Assembly: GCF_000485795.1 (NCBI RefSeq) | Contig: NZ_AXZL01000073.1 | Span: 227,103 to 266,778, forward strand | From: Shewanella decolorationis S12 | GTDB lineage: Bacteria > Pseudomonadota > Gammaproteobacteria > Enterobacterales > Shewanellaceae | Direction of reading: 5' to 3' | Length of the DNA: 39,676 bases | The notes under the pieces: model-generated | What the model was told of the DNA's origin: nothing | Database searches by the model: none | The model's input: only the letters and a program-made list of their open reading frames with translations | Shown here: positions 16,343 through 24,447 of the stretch, piece after piece | Layout of the letters: each line of letters starts with the position of its first letter | How positions within the stretch are numbered: the first letter of the stretch is position 1 | Program-made: the position numbers and the translations under genes

Positions 16343-18502
16343 ATGACACGTTTTCCCTTCGGTCTTCGCACTAAAGTTATTGGCCTTAGCCTGTTTTTAC
16401 TCTGCCTACCTTGGCTGGGGTACCAATATGTGTGGGAGATGGAAAAATACCTGCGCCACGGTCAGGAACGCACCTTAGAGGGTACTACCCAAGCCTTAGC
16501 GACCGCCTTACACGAGCGGCCGAAACTGTTCGACGGTCAGGCCAGCTTTTTAAAGCAGGTTGAAAAGAGTCGCGATCTCTATGCTTACCCCCTAGCAGGA
16601 GCGATCCTGCTCGATGGCAAACTCAATGAATGGCAGGAATATCAGCACAGATTTATCCAGTATGGCGAGGCGAATCTTATCATGCGCGCCGATCCCAGCA
16701 CGCCGCTCACCTTGAGTTTTACCCATATGGTGGGTCAGTACGATGGTTATCTGTATGCCTTTTTTCAGGTGGTCGATCCCAATGTGGTGTTTCGTGGCAA
16801 AAATGCCTTAAGCGTCGATAGAAACGATCACCTGTCGATTGCGACCCTTGCCCCCGACAATAAATTTAAACGCTATATCGTGGCTACGACCCAGCCCGGC
16901 TGGATCAGTGCCTTCGAACTGCCCGCCAATCCTAAACAAACCGTGCCTGTGACGCCCGAAGTCCGGATTCAAGGACAATGGGCCACCACGGATGTGGGCT
17001 ACAATATCGAACTGCGGATCCCCTTAGACATGGTGGGCAGTAAACTCGGGTTTGCAATTTCTGATGTCAACGACAGCAAGTACCGCGATATCACCGCCGT
17101 TGTTGGCACCTCCGCCTTAGATACCGTCGATAAACTGGGTACAGTCTTAGTGCCATCACCCGAAATTGAAAACATTATCAAAGGGATGAGCCACTATAGC
17201 TCACGGATTTGGGTGGTCGACAAACACGGGCGCGTGCTGGCGAAGTCTGGCGATATCCGTGACAGCAACAGTGTCTGGACGCGCACCCTTGATGATGAAA
17301 ACAGCAATTCTATGTGGCAACGTTTTCAGCGCGACTACCTGCATCCGCTCTACTATAAAATCCTTACTAAACCACCTAAGGATTTTATCGATTCCCTGCA
17401 GGACTCGACCGAACTCGACGGCAGCCATATTCAAAAGGCACTTGCGGGACAACAAAGCTCGACTTGGCGACTGACCCCAGACAATAAGGCTGTGGTGCTT
17501 GCGGCCGCCAGCCCCATTTGGATTGATAACAATGTGATGGGCGCCGTGGTGGCCGAAGAAACCACCCACGGTATTCGCACCCTGCGTAACCGTGCGCTGG
17601 AAAAACTGTTTAACGTGATCCTAACCATTATGAGCATGGGCACCTTAGCGCTGTTTTTCTTCGCCTCGAGCATTTCCAATCGTATCCGCAAACTACGCGA
17701 TGAAGCCGAAAGCGCCATCGACAGCCAAGGCCGTGTGCGTAACCATTTAAAACCCTCTAAGGCACGGGACGAGATTGGCGACTTATCCCGCAGTTTTGCC
17801 AGCATTGTCGGTCGTTTAGGTCAATACACCCATTATCTCGAGAATATGTCGTCGCGCCTGTCCCATGAATTACGCACGCCGGTGGCAGTGGTGCGCTCCT
17901 CTCTAGAGCACTTAAATCTGCAAACCTTAGATAAAGACACACAAAAGTACGTCGACCGCGCTCAAGAAGGGGTGAGCCGATTAAGCATGATTTTAAACAA
18001 TATGAGTGAGGCGACACGCCTCGAGCAGAGCCTCACTCAGGCCGATGTGGCTAAGTTCCCGCTGTCCCAAGTGGTGAGCGGTTGTATGCAAGGCTATCAA
18101 ATAACCTACCCTGAGCAACAATTTAGCGTCAAAGTGCCTGAGCAGCCATTGATGATGCAGGGCGTGCCCGAATACATCGCCCAATTGATGGACAAGCTTA
18201 TCGCCAACGCCATCGAGTTTTGTCATCAAGGCAGTGCGATTGAAGTGACCCTCACCCAAGTTGGCAAACAAGCTACTTTGCTTATCAGCAACTTAGGACC
18301 ACAGTTGCCAGTGGATATGTCGGAGCAGATCTTCGATTCCATGGTCTCGGTGCGGGTCAATCAAGCCCAAGACAAACCGCACCTCGGCCTAGGTTTGTAT
18401 ATTGCACGGCTCGTGACCGAATTCCATCAAGGGAAGATTTTGGCCCGCAACCGCAGCGAAAACGATGGGGTCGATATTCTGGTCACCCTGCCGCTGAGCT
18501 AA
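16343..18502 (+). CDS. pdsS: Sensor histidine kinase PdsS
   Basis: Membrane sensor kinase paired with PdsR. Order: transmembrane helix 1 (about 12-30); a large periplasmic part (about 35-420) whose first section (85-245) has the pattern of a CBM9-like sugar-binding fold (LLDGKLNEWQ, DGYLYAFFQVVD, DRNDHLSI, GYNIELRIPLDM, GFAISDVND); helix 2 (about 422-442); a HAMP-like linker; a HisKA domain with His508 in SRLSHELRTPVAVV; and an ATPase domain with NAIEF and GLGLYIARL. The usual Asp of the ATPase D-x-G box reads Asn (ISNLGPQLP), a variation to note. The length of 719 aa is longer than simple kinases because of the sensor part. The ribosome site is weak; coupling to pdsR is likely. Confidence 0.93.
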   Translation: MTRFPFGLRTKVIGLSLFLLCLPWLGYQYVWEMEKYLRHGQERTLEGTTQALATALHERPKLFDGQASFLKQVEKSRDLYAYPLAGAILLDGKLNEWQEYQHRFIQYGEANLIMRADPSTPLTLSFTHMVGQYDGYLYAFFQVVDPNVVFRGKNALSVDRNDHLSIATLAPDNKFKRYIVATTQPGWISAFELPANPKQTVPVTPEVRIQGQWATTDVGYNIELRIPLDMVGSKLGFAISDVNDSKYRDITAVVGTSALDTVDKLGTVLVPSPEIENIIKGMSHYSSRIWVVDKHGRVLAKSGDIRDSNSVWTRTLDDENSNSMWQRFQRDYLHPLYYKILTKPPKDFIDSLQDSTELDGSHIQKALAGQQSSTWRLTPDNKAVVLAAASPIWIDNNVMGAVVAEETTHGIRTLRNRALEKLFNVILTIMSMGTLALFFFASSISNRIRKLRDEAESAIDSQGRVRNHLKPSKARDEIGDLSRSFASIVGRLGQYTHYLENMSSRLSHELRTPVAVVRSSLEHLNLQTLDKDTQKYVDRAQEGVSRLSMILNNMSEATRLEQSLTQADVAKFPLSQVVSGCMQGYQITYPEQQFSVKVPEQPLMMQGVPEYIAQLMDKLIANAIEFCHQGSAIEVTLTQVGKQATLLISNLGPQLPVDMSEQIFDSMVSVRVNQAQDKPHLGLGLYIARLVTEFHQGKILARNRSENDGVDILVTLPLS

Positions 18503-18519
18503 TCCATGCTCTGTAACTT

Positions 18520-18543
18520 GAGGCAAACTCATCTGTTTGCCTC
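18520..18543 (+). terminator. Hairpin after pdsS, possible terminator
   Basis: A nine-base perfect stem GAGGCAAAC / GTTTGCCTC with a six-base loop, 18 bases after the pdsS stop and before metC. No clear T-tract follows, so termination may be partial or Rho-dependent. Confidence 0.55.
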
Positions 18544-18626
18544 CTGCCATTTTCACGGGCAGATGCTAAGATGACGGCCATCACAATGGATAACAACATA
18601 AAAACTGACTCGCCAAGGTAAGCCCT

Positions 18627-19826
18627 ATGACAGATAAACATCAGCTAGCCACCCAAATCGTCAGCGTCGGTCGAGATAAAAAATGGACCAAGGGCGTGAT
18701 TAATCCGCCCATATTTCGCGCATCCACTATCGTCTTCGACACCATGGAAGACATGCGTCACGCCGCCAAAAACAAAACTAATGGCGAAATGTTTTATGGC
18801 CGCCGCGGCACCCCAACCCATTTTGCGTTTCAAGCGGCGATCAGTGAGCTCGAAGGTGGCGCAGGTACGGCGCTGTATCCCTCGGGTGCGGCGGCGATTA
18901 GCGCGGCTTTATTATCGTTTTTACAGGCGGGCGATCACCTGCTGATGGTCGACAGTGTTTACGAGCCAACCCGCGATCTTTGCAGCCATATTCTGGCGGG
19001 TTTTAATATTGAGACCACCTATTACGACCCCCTGATTGGTGAAGGCATCCGCGCGCTTATTCGCCCCAATACTAAGGTGCTGTTTTTAGAGTCTCCCGGC
19101 TCCATCACCATGGAAGTGCAGGACGTCCCTACCCTCTGCCGTATCGCCCATGAACACGGATTAGTGACTATTCTAGACAACACTTGGGCCTCACCAATCA
19201 ATAGCAAGCCCTTCGAGATGGGGGTCGATGTGTCGATTCAAGCCGCGACCAAATATATCGTCGGTCACTCTGATGTGATGATAGGCACCGCAACCGCCAA
19301 CGAAAAGCACTGGCCGCAGCTGCGTGAGCGCAGTTATTTATTGGGGCAAACGACTTCCCCCGATGATGTGTATCTCGCCACGCGAGGATTACGCACCCTA
19401 GGCGTGCGCATGGCGCAGCATGAGAAAAATGCCCTTAAAGTGGCTAACTGGTTGAAAACGCGCCCCGAGGTTGACCATTTACGTCACCCCGCCTTTGATA
19501 CCTGCCCAGGACATGAATTCTTTAAACGCGACTTTAGCGCCGCCAACGGCCTGTTCTCCTTTGTGTTAAAGCAAGGGGATCAAGAAGCGGTCACCGCCCT
19601 CGTTGAAAATATGCAGCATTTTAAAATGGGCTTTTCTTGGGGTGGTTATGAGAGTCTGATCCTAGGGATTTTTGGGATCGAAAAAATCCGCAGTGCTACC
19701 CAATGGGATGCAAGCAAGCCGTTGATCCGTGTGCATATTGGCCTAGAAGATCCCGATGATTTAATTGCCGATCTCAGCGCAGGCTTTGAGCGCTTTAATG
19801 CCGTTCTTGCCAGCAAGGCCAAATAA
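18627..19826 (+). CDS. metC: Cystathionine beta-lyase
   Basis: A cytoplasmic pyridoxal-phosphate enzyme that splits cystathionine to homocysteine, pyruvate and ammonia, the second-last step of methionine synthesis. The cofactor lysine is Lys209 in AATKYIVGHSD. Other family marks are YGRRGTPTHFAFQ, ALYPSGAAAISAAL and LDNTWASP, where the cofactor ring and phosphate bind. The length of 399 aa is standard for the MetC type of the Cys/Met-metabolism family. The ATG at 18627 is preceded by AAGGTAAGCCCT. The gene stands alone. No MetJ box or SAM riboswitch was recognised upstream. Confidence 0.94.
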   Translation: MTDKHQLATQIVSVGRDKKWTKGVINPPIFRASTIVFDTMEDMRHAAKNKTNGEMFYGRRGTPTHFAFQAAISELEGGAGTALYPSGAAAISAALLSFLQAGDHLLMVDSVYEPTRDLCSHILAGFNIETTYYDPLIGEGIRALIRPNTKVLFLESPGSITMEVQDVPTLCRIAHEHGLVTILDNTWASPINSKPFEMGVDVSIQAATKYIVGHSDVMIGTATANEKHWPQLRERSYLLGQTTSPDDVYLATRGLRTLGVRMAQHEKNALKVANWLKTRPEVDHLRHPAFDTCPGHEFFKRDFSAANGLFSFVLKQGDQEAVTALVENMQHFKMGFSWGGYESLILGIFGIEKIRSATQWDASKPLIRVHIGLEDPDDLIADLSAGFERFNAVLASKAK

Positions 19827-19854
19827 AGCTTAAACAAATTATGTGTAAAACAAC

Positions 19855-19878
19855 GAAGGCGGGAACTTACCTGCCTTC
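19855..19878. terminator. Hairpin between convergent metC and creA
   Basis: GAAGGC-GGG / CC-TGCCTTC with a short loop. Read leftward it is followed by GTTGTTTTAC, so it suits creA better than metC. Confidence 0.6.
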
Positions 19879-19938
19879 AATTTGGCCCACCTTAATTTTG
19901 CCCCGCCATCGTATTACTTCGGCTTCAATTCACCTTTG

Positions 19939-20436
19939 CTATTTTGGCTGCGCCGCGCTTATTGCGGGATCAATCCACGCCTGAGAGCCGTATAAAGGCA
20001 CGGTCGATAAGGCATGCTTGTGGCTGCCATTCGTCTCTTTGGTCGAGTAGGACAAATACAGCAGGGTTTGATTGGGTGCATCGTAAATTCGGCGCACTTT
20101 TAAGCTTTTAAATAAGATGCTTAAGGATTCGGTAAAGACCACTTCGCCGTGTTTACTCTTATCGATGTTGGCGATATCGGCGGCGGAAATCGGCCCTGTT
20201 TGACGACAACTTATGCCCATATCCGAAGGATCGGCAAAATCGAGGTTCGCTTCGATACGGCTAATATGGCAGGTCACCCCAGGGATTTTAGGATCCTGCT
20301 TGGCATCGATAATCACATCCTTAGTGGTAAATAACCCAAGGCTCACTTTACCTACGTCATCGCCGCAGCCCGTGAGTACCGTCCCCGCTAGCGTCACGGT
20401 AAGCAAAGACATTACAGCCTTATTGACTCTTTTCAT
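19939..20436 (-). CDS. creA: CreA family lipoprotein
   Basis: A small envelope protein of unknown biochemical role, conserved in Proteobacteria. Similarity to E. coli CreA includes TCHISRIEAN, ISCRQTGPI, GEVVFTESLSILFKSLKVRR and IYDAPNQTLLYLSYS. Unlike the E. coli form it has a lipobox, LTGC, after a short hydrophobic run (MSLLTVTLAGTV), so it is probably lipid-anchored. I start at the ATG at 20436, with AAGGA seven bases upstream; an ATG at 20457 is next to the stop of yegD and has no proper spacing. It is the second gene behind yegD and is probably cotranscribed. Confidence 0.9.
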   Translation of the reverse strand: MKRVNKAVMSLLTVTLAGTVLTGCGDDVGKVSLGLFTTKDVIIDAKQDPKIPGVTCHISRIEANLDFADPSDMGISCRQTGPISAADIANIDKSKHGEVVFTESLSILFKSLKVRRIYDAPNQTLLYLSYSTKETNGSHKHALSTVPLYGSQAWIDPAISAAQPK

Positions 20437-20463
20437 CTGTTTATCCTTATTCATCATCCTTCC

Positions 20464-21918
20464 CTATTGCGCAAAACACTTTTGTGCCCAGCGTGTTAAT
20501 CCCGCCGTCACCGAGCCAAAGTGGTCACCGACGACCACTGGGGTGTCGGGATAAAGGCTAGTGATTTTAGCGTAAATCGCTGGGCTACGTGCGGTGCCAC
20601 CCGTCACATAAATCACATCGGGTTTGCACTCAAGACTATCGGCATCCACGGACAGTTCCTCTGGCGCTAAGCCATTGCCCGCAAGACTCTTTGCCGCCTG
20701 AGTCAGCGCTTGGTGCATCAGCGCCTCTACCTTGGTGAGCGAAGGCTCAATCGCCGTTTCAAAACCTGCGCGACTCACTTCTGCCCGAAGTGACGCTTCA
20801 ATAAAGTCCAGCGCACTCTCCGTCGTTTGCACCTCAGACAAAGCAATTTTGGCGCGCTCGGCTAGTCGTACAATTTGGTAGCTTAACTGCTGTTGCTGCA
20901 CTTTGAGCAATCTTTTTAACAGCTGTGGCTGCTCAGCCTCTTTAATGAGTTCATCAATCAGCTTGCGAGTGCTTAAGGTGGCAAACTCGCGCTGGGCACT
21001 GATATCGTTGACGGCGACCGCATTCCAAAAGGGATTGCTTGGCATAGGTTTGCCATTACTCATCAGCGAACCTAAACCAAAGTGCGGCATAAAGGCATTC
21101 ATCGCCAGCGCGATATCCAAATCGTTCCCGCCAATACGCTGGCCGCTGTGGCCAAGGCAATCGGCATTGCGATCGAAGCTTGCCTGATGCTTTGGCCCCA
21201 TTTTAACCACGGAGCAGTCGGTCGTACCACCGCCCACGTCGACCACCAGCACGGTTTGGTCGGCACTGAGGCTGGCTTCATAGTCCATCCCCGCGGCTAA
21301 AGGTTCGAACAGAAATGCCACATCGACAAACCCCGCCCTTTTGGCGGCTAAGGTTAAAATGGCCTCGGCTTGGCGGTTACTCTCTTCACCACCAATGCCT
21401 TGAAAGTTCACTGGGCGGCCAATCACCGCATGGGTAATGCTTGCCTCTCCCTCGGATGCGATGCCCTTTTGAGCGAGTACGGCTTCGGCTCGCACTTTAA
21501 TGTGCTGCATCATTAAGGTGACAATGTCTTCAAACAGGGCGACTTGCTCGGGTCTAAGACCGGTCGCGCCTAAAAAGGATTTTGGCGAACGGACATAAAA
21601 ACCTTCTTCCGGCATTTCAAGATAAGCGGCCACGGCCTGCTCACCCACAAACACCGCTTGGGTTTCGGCATCGAGATCTAATTCGTGGCGCACCATACGG
21701 GCACGGCTCAATTGTGCGGCGCGCTTCTTGGCATAGTCAGCTTTCAATGCCTGCGGCAAGCCGCGGTAAACGGCCTCGGCAATAAGCTCCCTATCCATTG
21801 CATACACAGTGGAAGGTAAATAAGCTGAATCGCTCGATAAGGGTAACAGTGAAACGTCATCTCCCTGCATAATCCCAACGGCACAGTTGGCACTGCCATA
21901 ATCAAATCCGACAAACAT
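20464..21918 (-). CDS. yegD: Hsp70-family chaperone-like protein YegD
   Basis: An actin/Hsp70-fold ATPase of the YegD group. The phosphate-1 loop reads FVGFDYGSANCAVGIM and the phosphate-2 loop VLVVDVGGGTTDCSV; the adenosine motif is VIYVTGGTARSP. There is no long substrate-binding domain as in DnaK, which is normal for this 484-aa family, so its clients are unknown. Identity to E. coli YegD is dense through SPKSFLGATGLRPEQVALFE and GRPVNFQGIGG. The ATG at 21918 follows GGGGTAAGCGG. creA begins within a few bases of its stop, so the two likely share a message. The left end of the divergent ppk promoter region is next to it. Confidence 0.92.
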   Translation of the reverse strand: MFVGFDYGSANCAVGIMQGDDVSLLPLSSDSAYLPSTVYAMDRELIAEAVYRGLPQALKADYAKKRAAQLSRARMVRHELDLDAETQAVFVGEQAVAAYLEMPEEGFYVRSPKSFLGATGLRPEQVALFEDIVTLMMQHIKVRAEAVLAQKGIASEGEASITHAVIGRPVNFQGIGGEESNRQAEAILTLAAKRAGFVDVAFLFEPLAAGMDYEASLSADQTVLVVDVGGGTTDCSVVKMGPKHQASFDRNADCLGHSGQRIGGNDLDIALAMNAFMPHFGLGSLMSNGKPMPSNPFWNAVAVNDISAQREFATLSTRKLIDELIKEAEQPQLLKRLLKVQQQQLSYQIVRLAERAKIALSEVQTTESALDFIEASLRAEVSRAGFETAIEPSLTKVEALMHQALTQAAKSLAGNGLAPEELSVDADSLECKPDVIYVTGGTARSPAIYAKITSLYPDTPVVVGDHFGSVTAGLTRWAQKCFAQ

Positions 21919-22051
21919 CCGCTTACCCCTACGTCAAACCACAATCAAAAAGCCGAGCAAGGTAACACAGTTTGTCCCAATCCCAAAGGAGGCGCTGCAT
22001 AGTTCCCCTGCTTTACCTTGTAAATTCGCGGCTAAATGCAAGTTCATTTTA

Positions 22052-22089
22052 AAGTCATATTTCTGTCACACTTGTCATCAATCTGACAT
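22052..22089 (+). promoter_or_regulatory. Tandem Pho boxes upstream of the ppk operon
   Basis: Two direct-repeat pairs with the 11-base period of PhoB sites: AAGTCAT-ATTT-CTGTCAC (22052-22069) and TTGTCAT-CAAT-CTGACAT (22072-22089). A TATCTT (22100-22105) lies ten bases after the second box, at the place of a -10 element in PhoB-activated promoters that lack a -35. This predicts induction of ppk-ppx in phosphate starvation. The match is by eye; box-to-box spacing is 20 rather than 22 bases. Confidence 0.75.
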
Positions 22090-22140
22090 ATTCAACTCGT
22101 ATCTTTGAGCGCATATCACTTTCGCATGAAGGGAGGAAAA

Positions 22141-22230
22141 ATGAGTAAATCCCTTCACTTTTCAGTAGCAAATCTGATTGCACTCCGATGGATGAATGCT
22201 ATTGTATATTGCGCCATGACGCTTGCTTAA
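22141..22230 (+). CDS. Short upstream ORF (29 aa) ahead of ppk
   Basis: An open frame starts at the ATG at 22141 with a very strong ribosome site GGGAGG five to ten bases upstream, reads MSKSLHFSVANLIALRWMNA and ends ...CAMTLA at the TAA at 22228-22230. The stop overlaps the start of the ppk Shine-Dalgarno AAAGGAG, so the ribosome could pass directly to ppk. The peptide is hydrophobic enough for one short membrane helix. The ribosome site and start can fold into a hairpin, TGAAGGGA (22127-22134) with TCCCTTCA (22150-22157). It may be a leader peptide, a translational switch, or a real small membrane protein. It was not recognised from any family. Confidence 0.55.
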   Translation: MSKSLHFSVANLIALRWMNAIVYCAMTLA

Positions 22231-22242
22231 AGGAGCTGTGCA

Positions 22243-24405
22243 GTGTCCCCGAATACCGATAAATTGTCGATCGATAAAGAACTCTCTTGGTTATCATTCA
22301 ACGAACGGGTGTTGCAGGAGGCCTGCGATCCCAATGTACCTGTTGTCGAACGGGTGCGCTTTCTCGGCATATTCTCCAATAACATGGATGAGTTCTTCCG
22401 AGTGCGGGTAGCAGCTGTGAGGCGTTCTATTTTGCTGTCATCTTTACAGGAAGGCCGCAGCAACAGCCGTCATCTTATGGCGAAAATTCAATCTAAAGTG
22501 ATGGCACTGCAGGAGCGTTTCGACAGTATCTATGCCGAACTGATGCGAGAGTTAGTTCGCCGTAATATTTTATTAATCAATGAGAAACAATTAAGCGAGT
22601 TCCATAGTAATTGGCTTAAAAAACATTTTCGCGATCATTTTAAACGCCATATTGCACCGCTTATCGTCAATAACAATCGTGACTTAGTCAAACATATCAA
22701 CGACGACGCGACTTACCTTTGCGTATGCTTATACACTAAGTTGCGCAGACAATATGCCCTCGTTGAAGTGCCCACCAAAAATGTGCCACGATTTATTGAG
22801 TTACCTGCCGAAAAATCTAAAGCAAAAAAATACTTAATCCTATTGGATAACATTATTCGCCATTGTGTTGACGATCTCTTTGGCCCCTTCTTCGAATACG
22901 ATGCCATTGAAGTCTTTTCGATGAAGCTTACCCGTGATGCGGATTTTGATATCACCGATGAGCTCGAACAAACCCAGCTTGAAAAAATGACCAAGGGTTT
23001 GAAAAAACGCCTGACAGCTGAACCTGTACGTTTGGTGTATGACAAAGAAATGCCCGAGCATATGCTTGAAATGCTGAAGGAAAATTTAAACATCAGTTCC
23101 ACTGAATGTTTGATCCCAGGCGGACGCTACCACAGCTTTAAGGACTTTATCGGCTTTCCAAATCCCGGCCGTGATTACCTTGAGAATGAAAAACTCCCCG
23201 CACTTAATAGCTCGGGTTTTGGCCGTAGCGCCAACAGTTTCGATGCGATCAAAATGGGCGATATTATGCTCAACTACCCGTATCATAAATTCTCCCATTT
23301 TACCGAAATGGTACGTCAGGCCGCCTACGATCCTGCGGTACGCTTTATTCGCATCAACCTTTACCGTGTGGCGAAAAAATCCCATGTGATGCAATCTCTT
23401 ATCGATGCAGTGAAAAATGGCAAGCAAGTGACAGCCATCATTGAACTACGGGCACGTTTTGACGAGCAATCTAACATTGAATGGACGCGAGTACTCGCCG
23501 AGGCGGGTGTAAAGGTCCACCATGGGATCACTAGCTTAAAAGTGCACTCAAAATTGTGTTTAATTGGCCGTGAAGAACAGGGGGAAATGCGGCTTTATTG
23601 CCACGTAGGTTCAGGCAACTTTAACGAAGGCACGGCGCGGGTTTATACCGATTTATCGCTGTTTACCGCCAATCAGGAAATCGCTCGCGAAGTGGAGCAA
23701 GTGTTTGACTTAATTGAGCATCCCTACCGCCGTGATAACTTCCAGCATTTGATTGTCTCGCCCTATGATGCAAGACAAAAGCTGACCTATCTGATTGATA
23801 AGGAAATCGTTAATGCCCAAAGTCATATTAAGGCTGCGATTACCTTAAAATTGAATAACCTGATCGATGAATCACTCGTTCAAAAACTCTATGAAGCCTC
23901 AGCTGCGGGGGTCAAAATCAAGTTATTGATCCGCGGTATGTGCTCGCTTATTCCACAAATTCCGGGGATTAGCGACAATATCGAAGTCTACAGTATCGTT
24001 GATCGGTTCTTGGAGCACTCCCGCGTGATGCTGTTCCATGCTGGCGGCGAGAACAAACTGTTTATTAGCTCCGCCGATTGGATGAGTCGTAATATTGATA
24101 ATCGTGTTGAAGTCAGTGTGCCTATTTATGATCCGCGTCTAAAACAAATGGTGATGGATATTTTATCGTTACAGTTCAACGATAATACTAAAGCGCGCAT
24201 CATCAATAAGGAACAGAGCAATCCTTATCGTAACCGCGGTAATAAACGTAAAGTGCGTTCTCAAATTGCCATTTATCAATATCTGATTAATTATGAGAAA
24301 CGGTTGCAGCAGGAATTTACGGCTAAGTTAGCAGCTGAAAAGCTTGAAGCTGAGCAAGCGCAGGAACTTGCCCACAATCCCGAATTACAGGCCAAAGCCA
24401 GCTAA
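22243..24405 (+). CDS. ppk: Polyphosphate kinase 1
   Basis: Makes inorganic polyphosphate from ATP, reversibly, through an autophosphorylated histidine; associated with the inner membrane. The two active-site histidines are in place: His435 in VHSKLCLIG and His592 in FLEHSRVMLF, with the same numbers as in E. coli. The N-terminus (SIDKELSWLSFNERVLQEA, then NNMDEFFRVRVA) and the phospholipase-D-like folds (HVGSGNFNEGTARVYTD) are complete. The start is a GTG at 22243 with AAGGAG eight bases upstream. It is followed by ppx after 42 bases, forming the usual ppk-ppx operon, and is preceded by Pho boxes and a short ORF. The length of 720 aa is somewhat longer than E. coli because of the tail. Confidence 0.97.
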   Translation: MSPNTDKLSIDKELSWLSFNERVLQEACDPNVPVVERVRFLGIFSNNMDEFFRVRVAAVRRSILLSSLQEGRSNSRHLMAKIQSKVMALQERFDSIYAELMRELVRRNILLINEKQLSEFHSNWLKKHFRDHFKRHIAPLIVNNNRDLVKHINDDATYLCVCLYTKLRRQYALVEVPTKNVPRFIELPAEKSKAKKYLILLDNIIRHCVDDLFGPFFEYDAIEVFSMKLTRDADFDITDELEQTQLEKMTKGLKKRLTAEPVRLVYDKEMPEHMLEMLKENLNISSTECLIPGGRYHSFKDFIGFPNPGRDYLENEKLPALNSSGFGRSANSFDAIKMGDIMLNYPYHKFSHFTEMVRQAAYDPAVRFIRINLYRVAKKSHVMQSLIDAVKNGKQVTAIIELRARFDEQSNIEWTRVLAEAGVKVHHGITSLKVHSKLCLIGREEQGEMRLYCHVGSGNFNEGTARVYTDLSLFTANQEIAREVEQVFDLIEHPYRRDNFQHLIVSPYDARQKLTYLIDKEIVNAQSHIKAAITLKLNNLIDESLVQKLYEASAAGVKIKLLIRGMCSLIPQIPGISDNIEVYSIVDRFLEHSRVMLFHAGGENKLFISSADWMSRNIDNRVEVSVPIYDPRLKQMVMDILSLQFNDNTKARIINKEQSNPYRNRGNKRKVRSQIAIYQYLINYEKRLQQEFTAKLAAEKLEAEQAQELAHNPELQAKAS

Positions 24406-24447
24406 CGCTGGCTTTATCATCGTTTCGATTGCCTAAGGATAATCCGA

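Noticed and set aside
18544..18626. MetJ operator or SAM riboswitch before metC
   Set aside because: No tandem AGACGTCT-like boxes or riboswitch core were found.
22243..22463. Overlapping minus-strand frames in ppk
   Set aside because: They are shadows of the conserved ppk reading frame.
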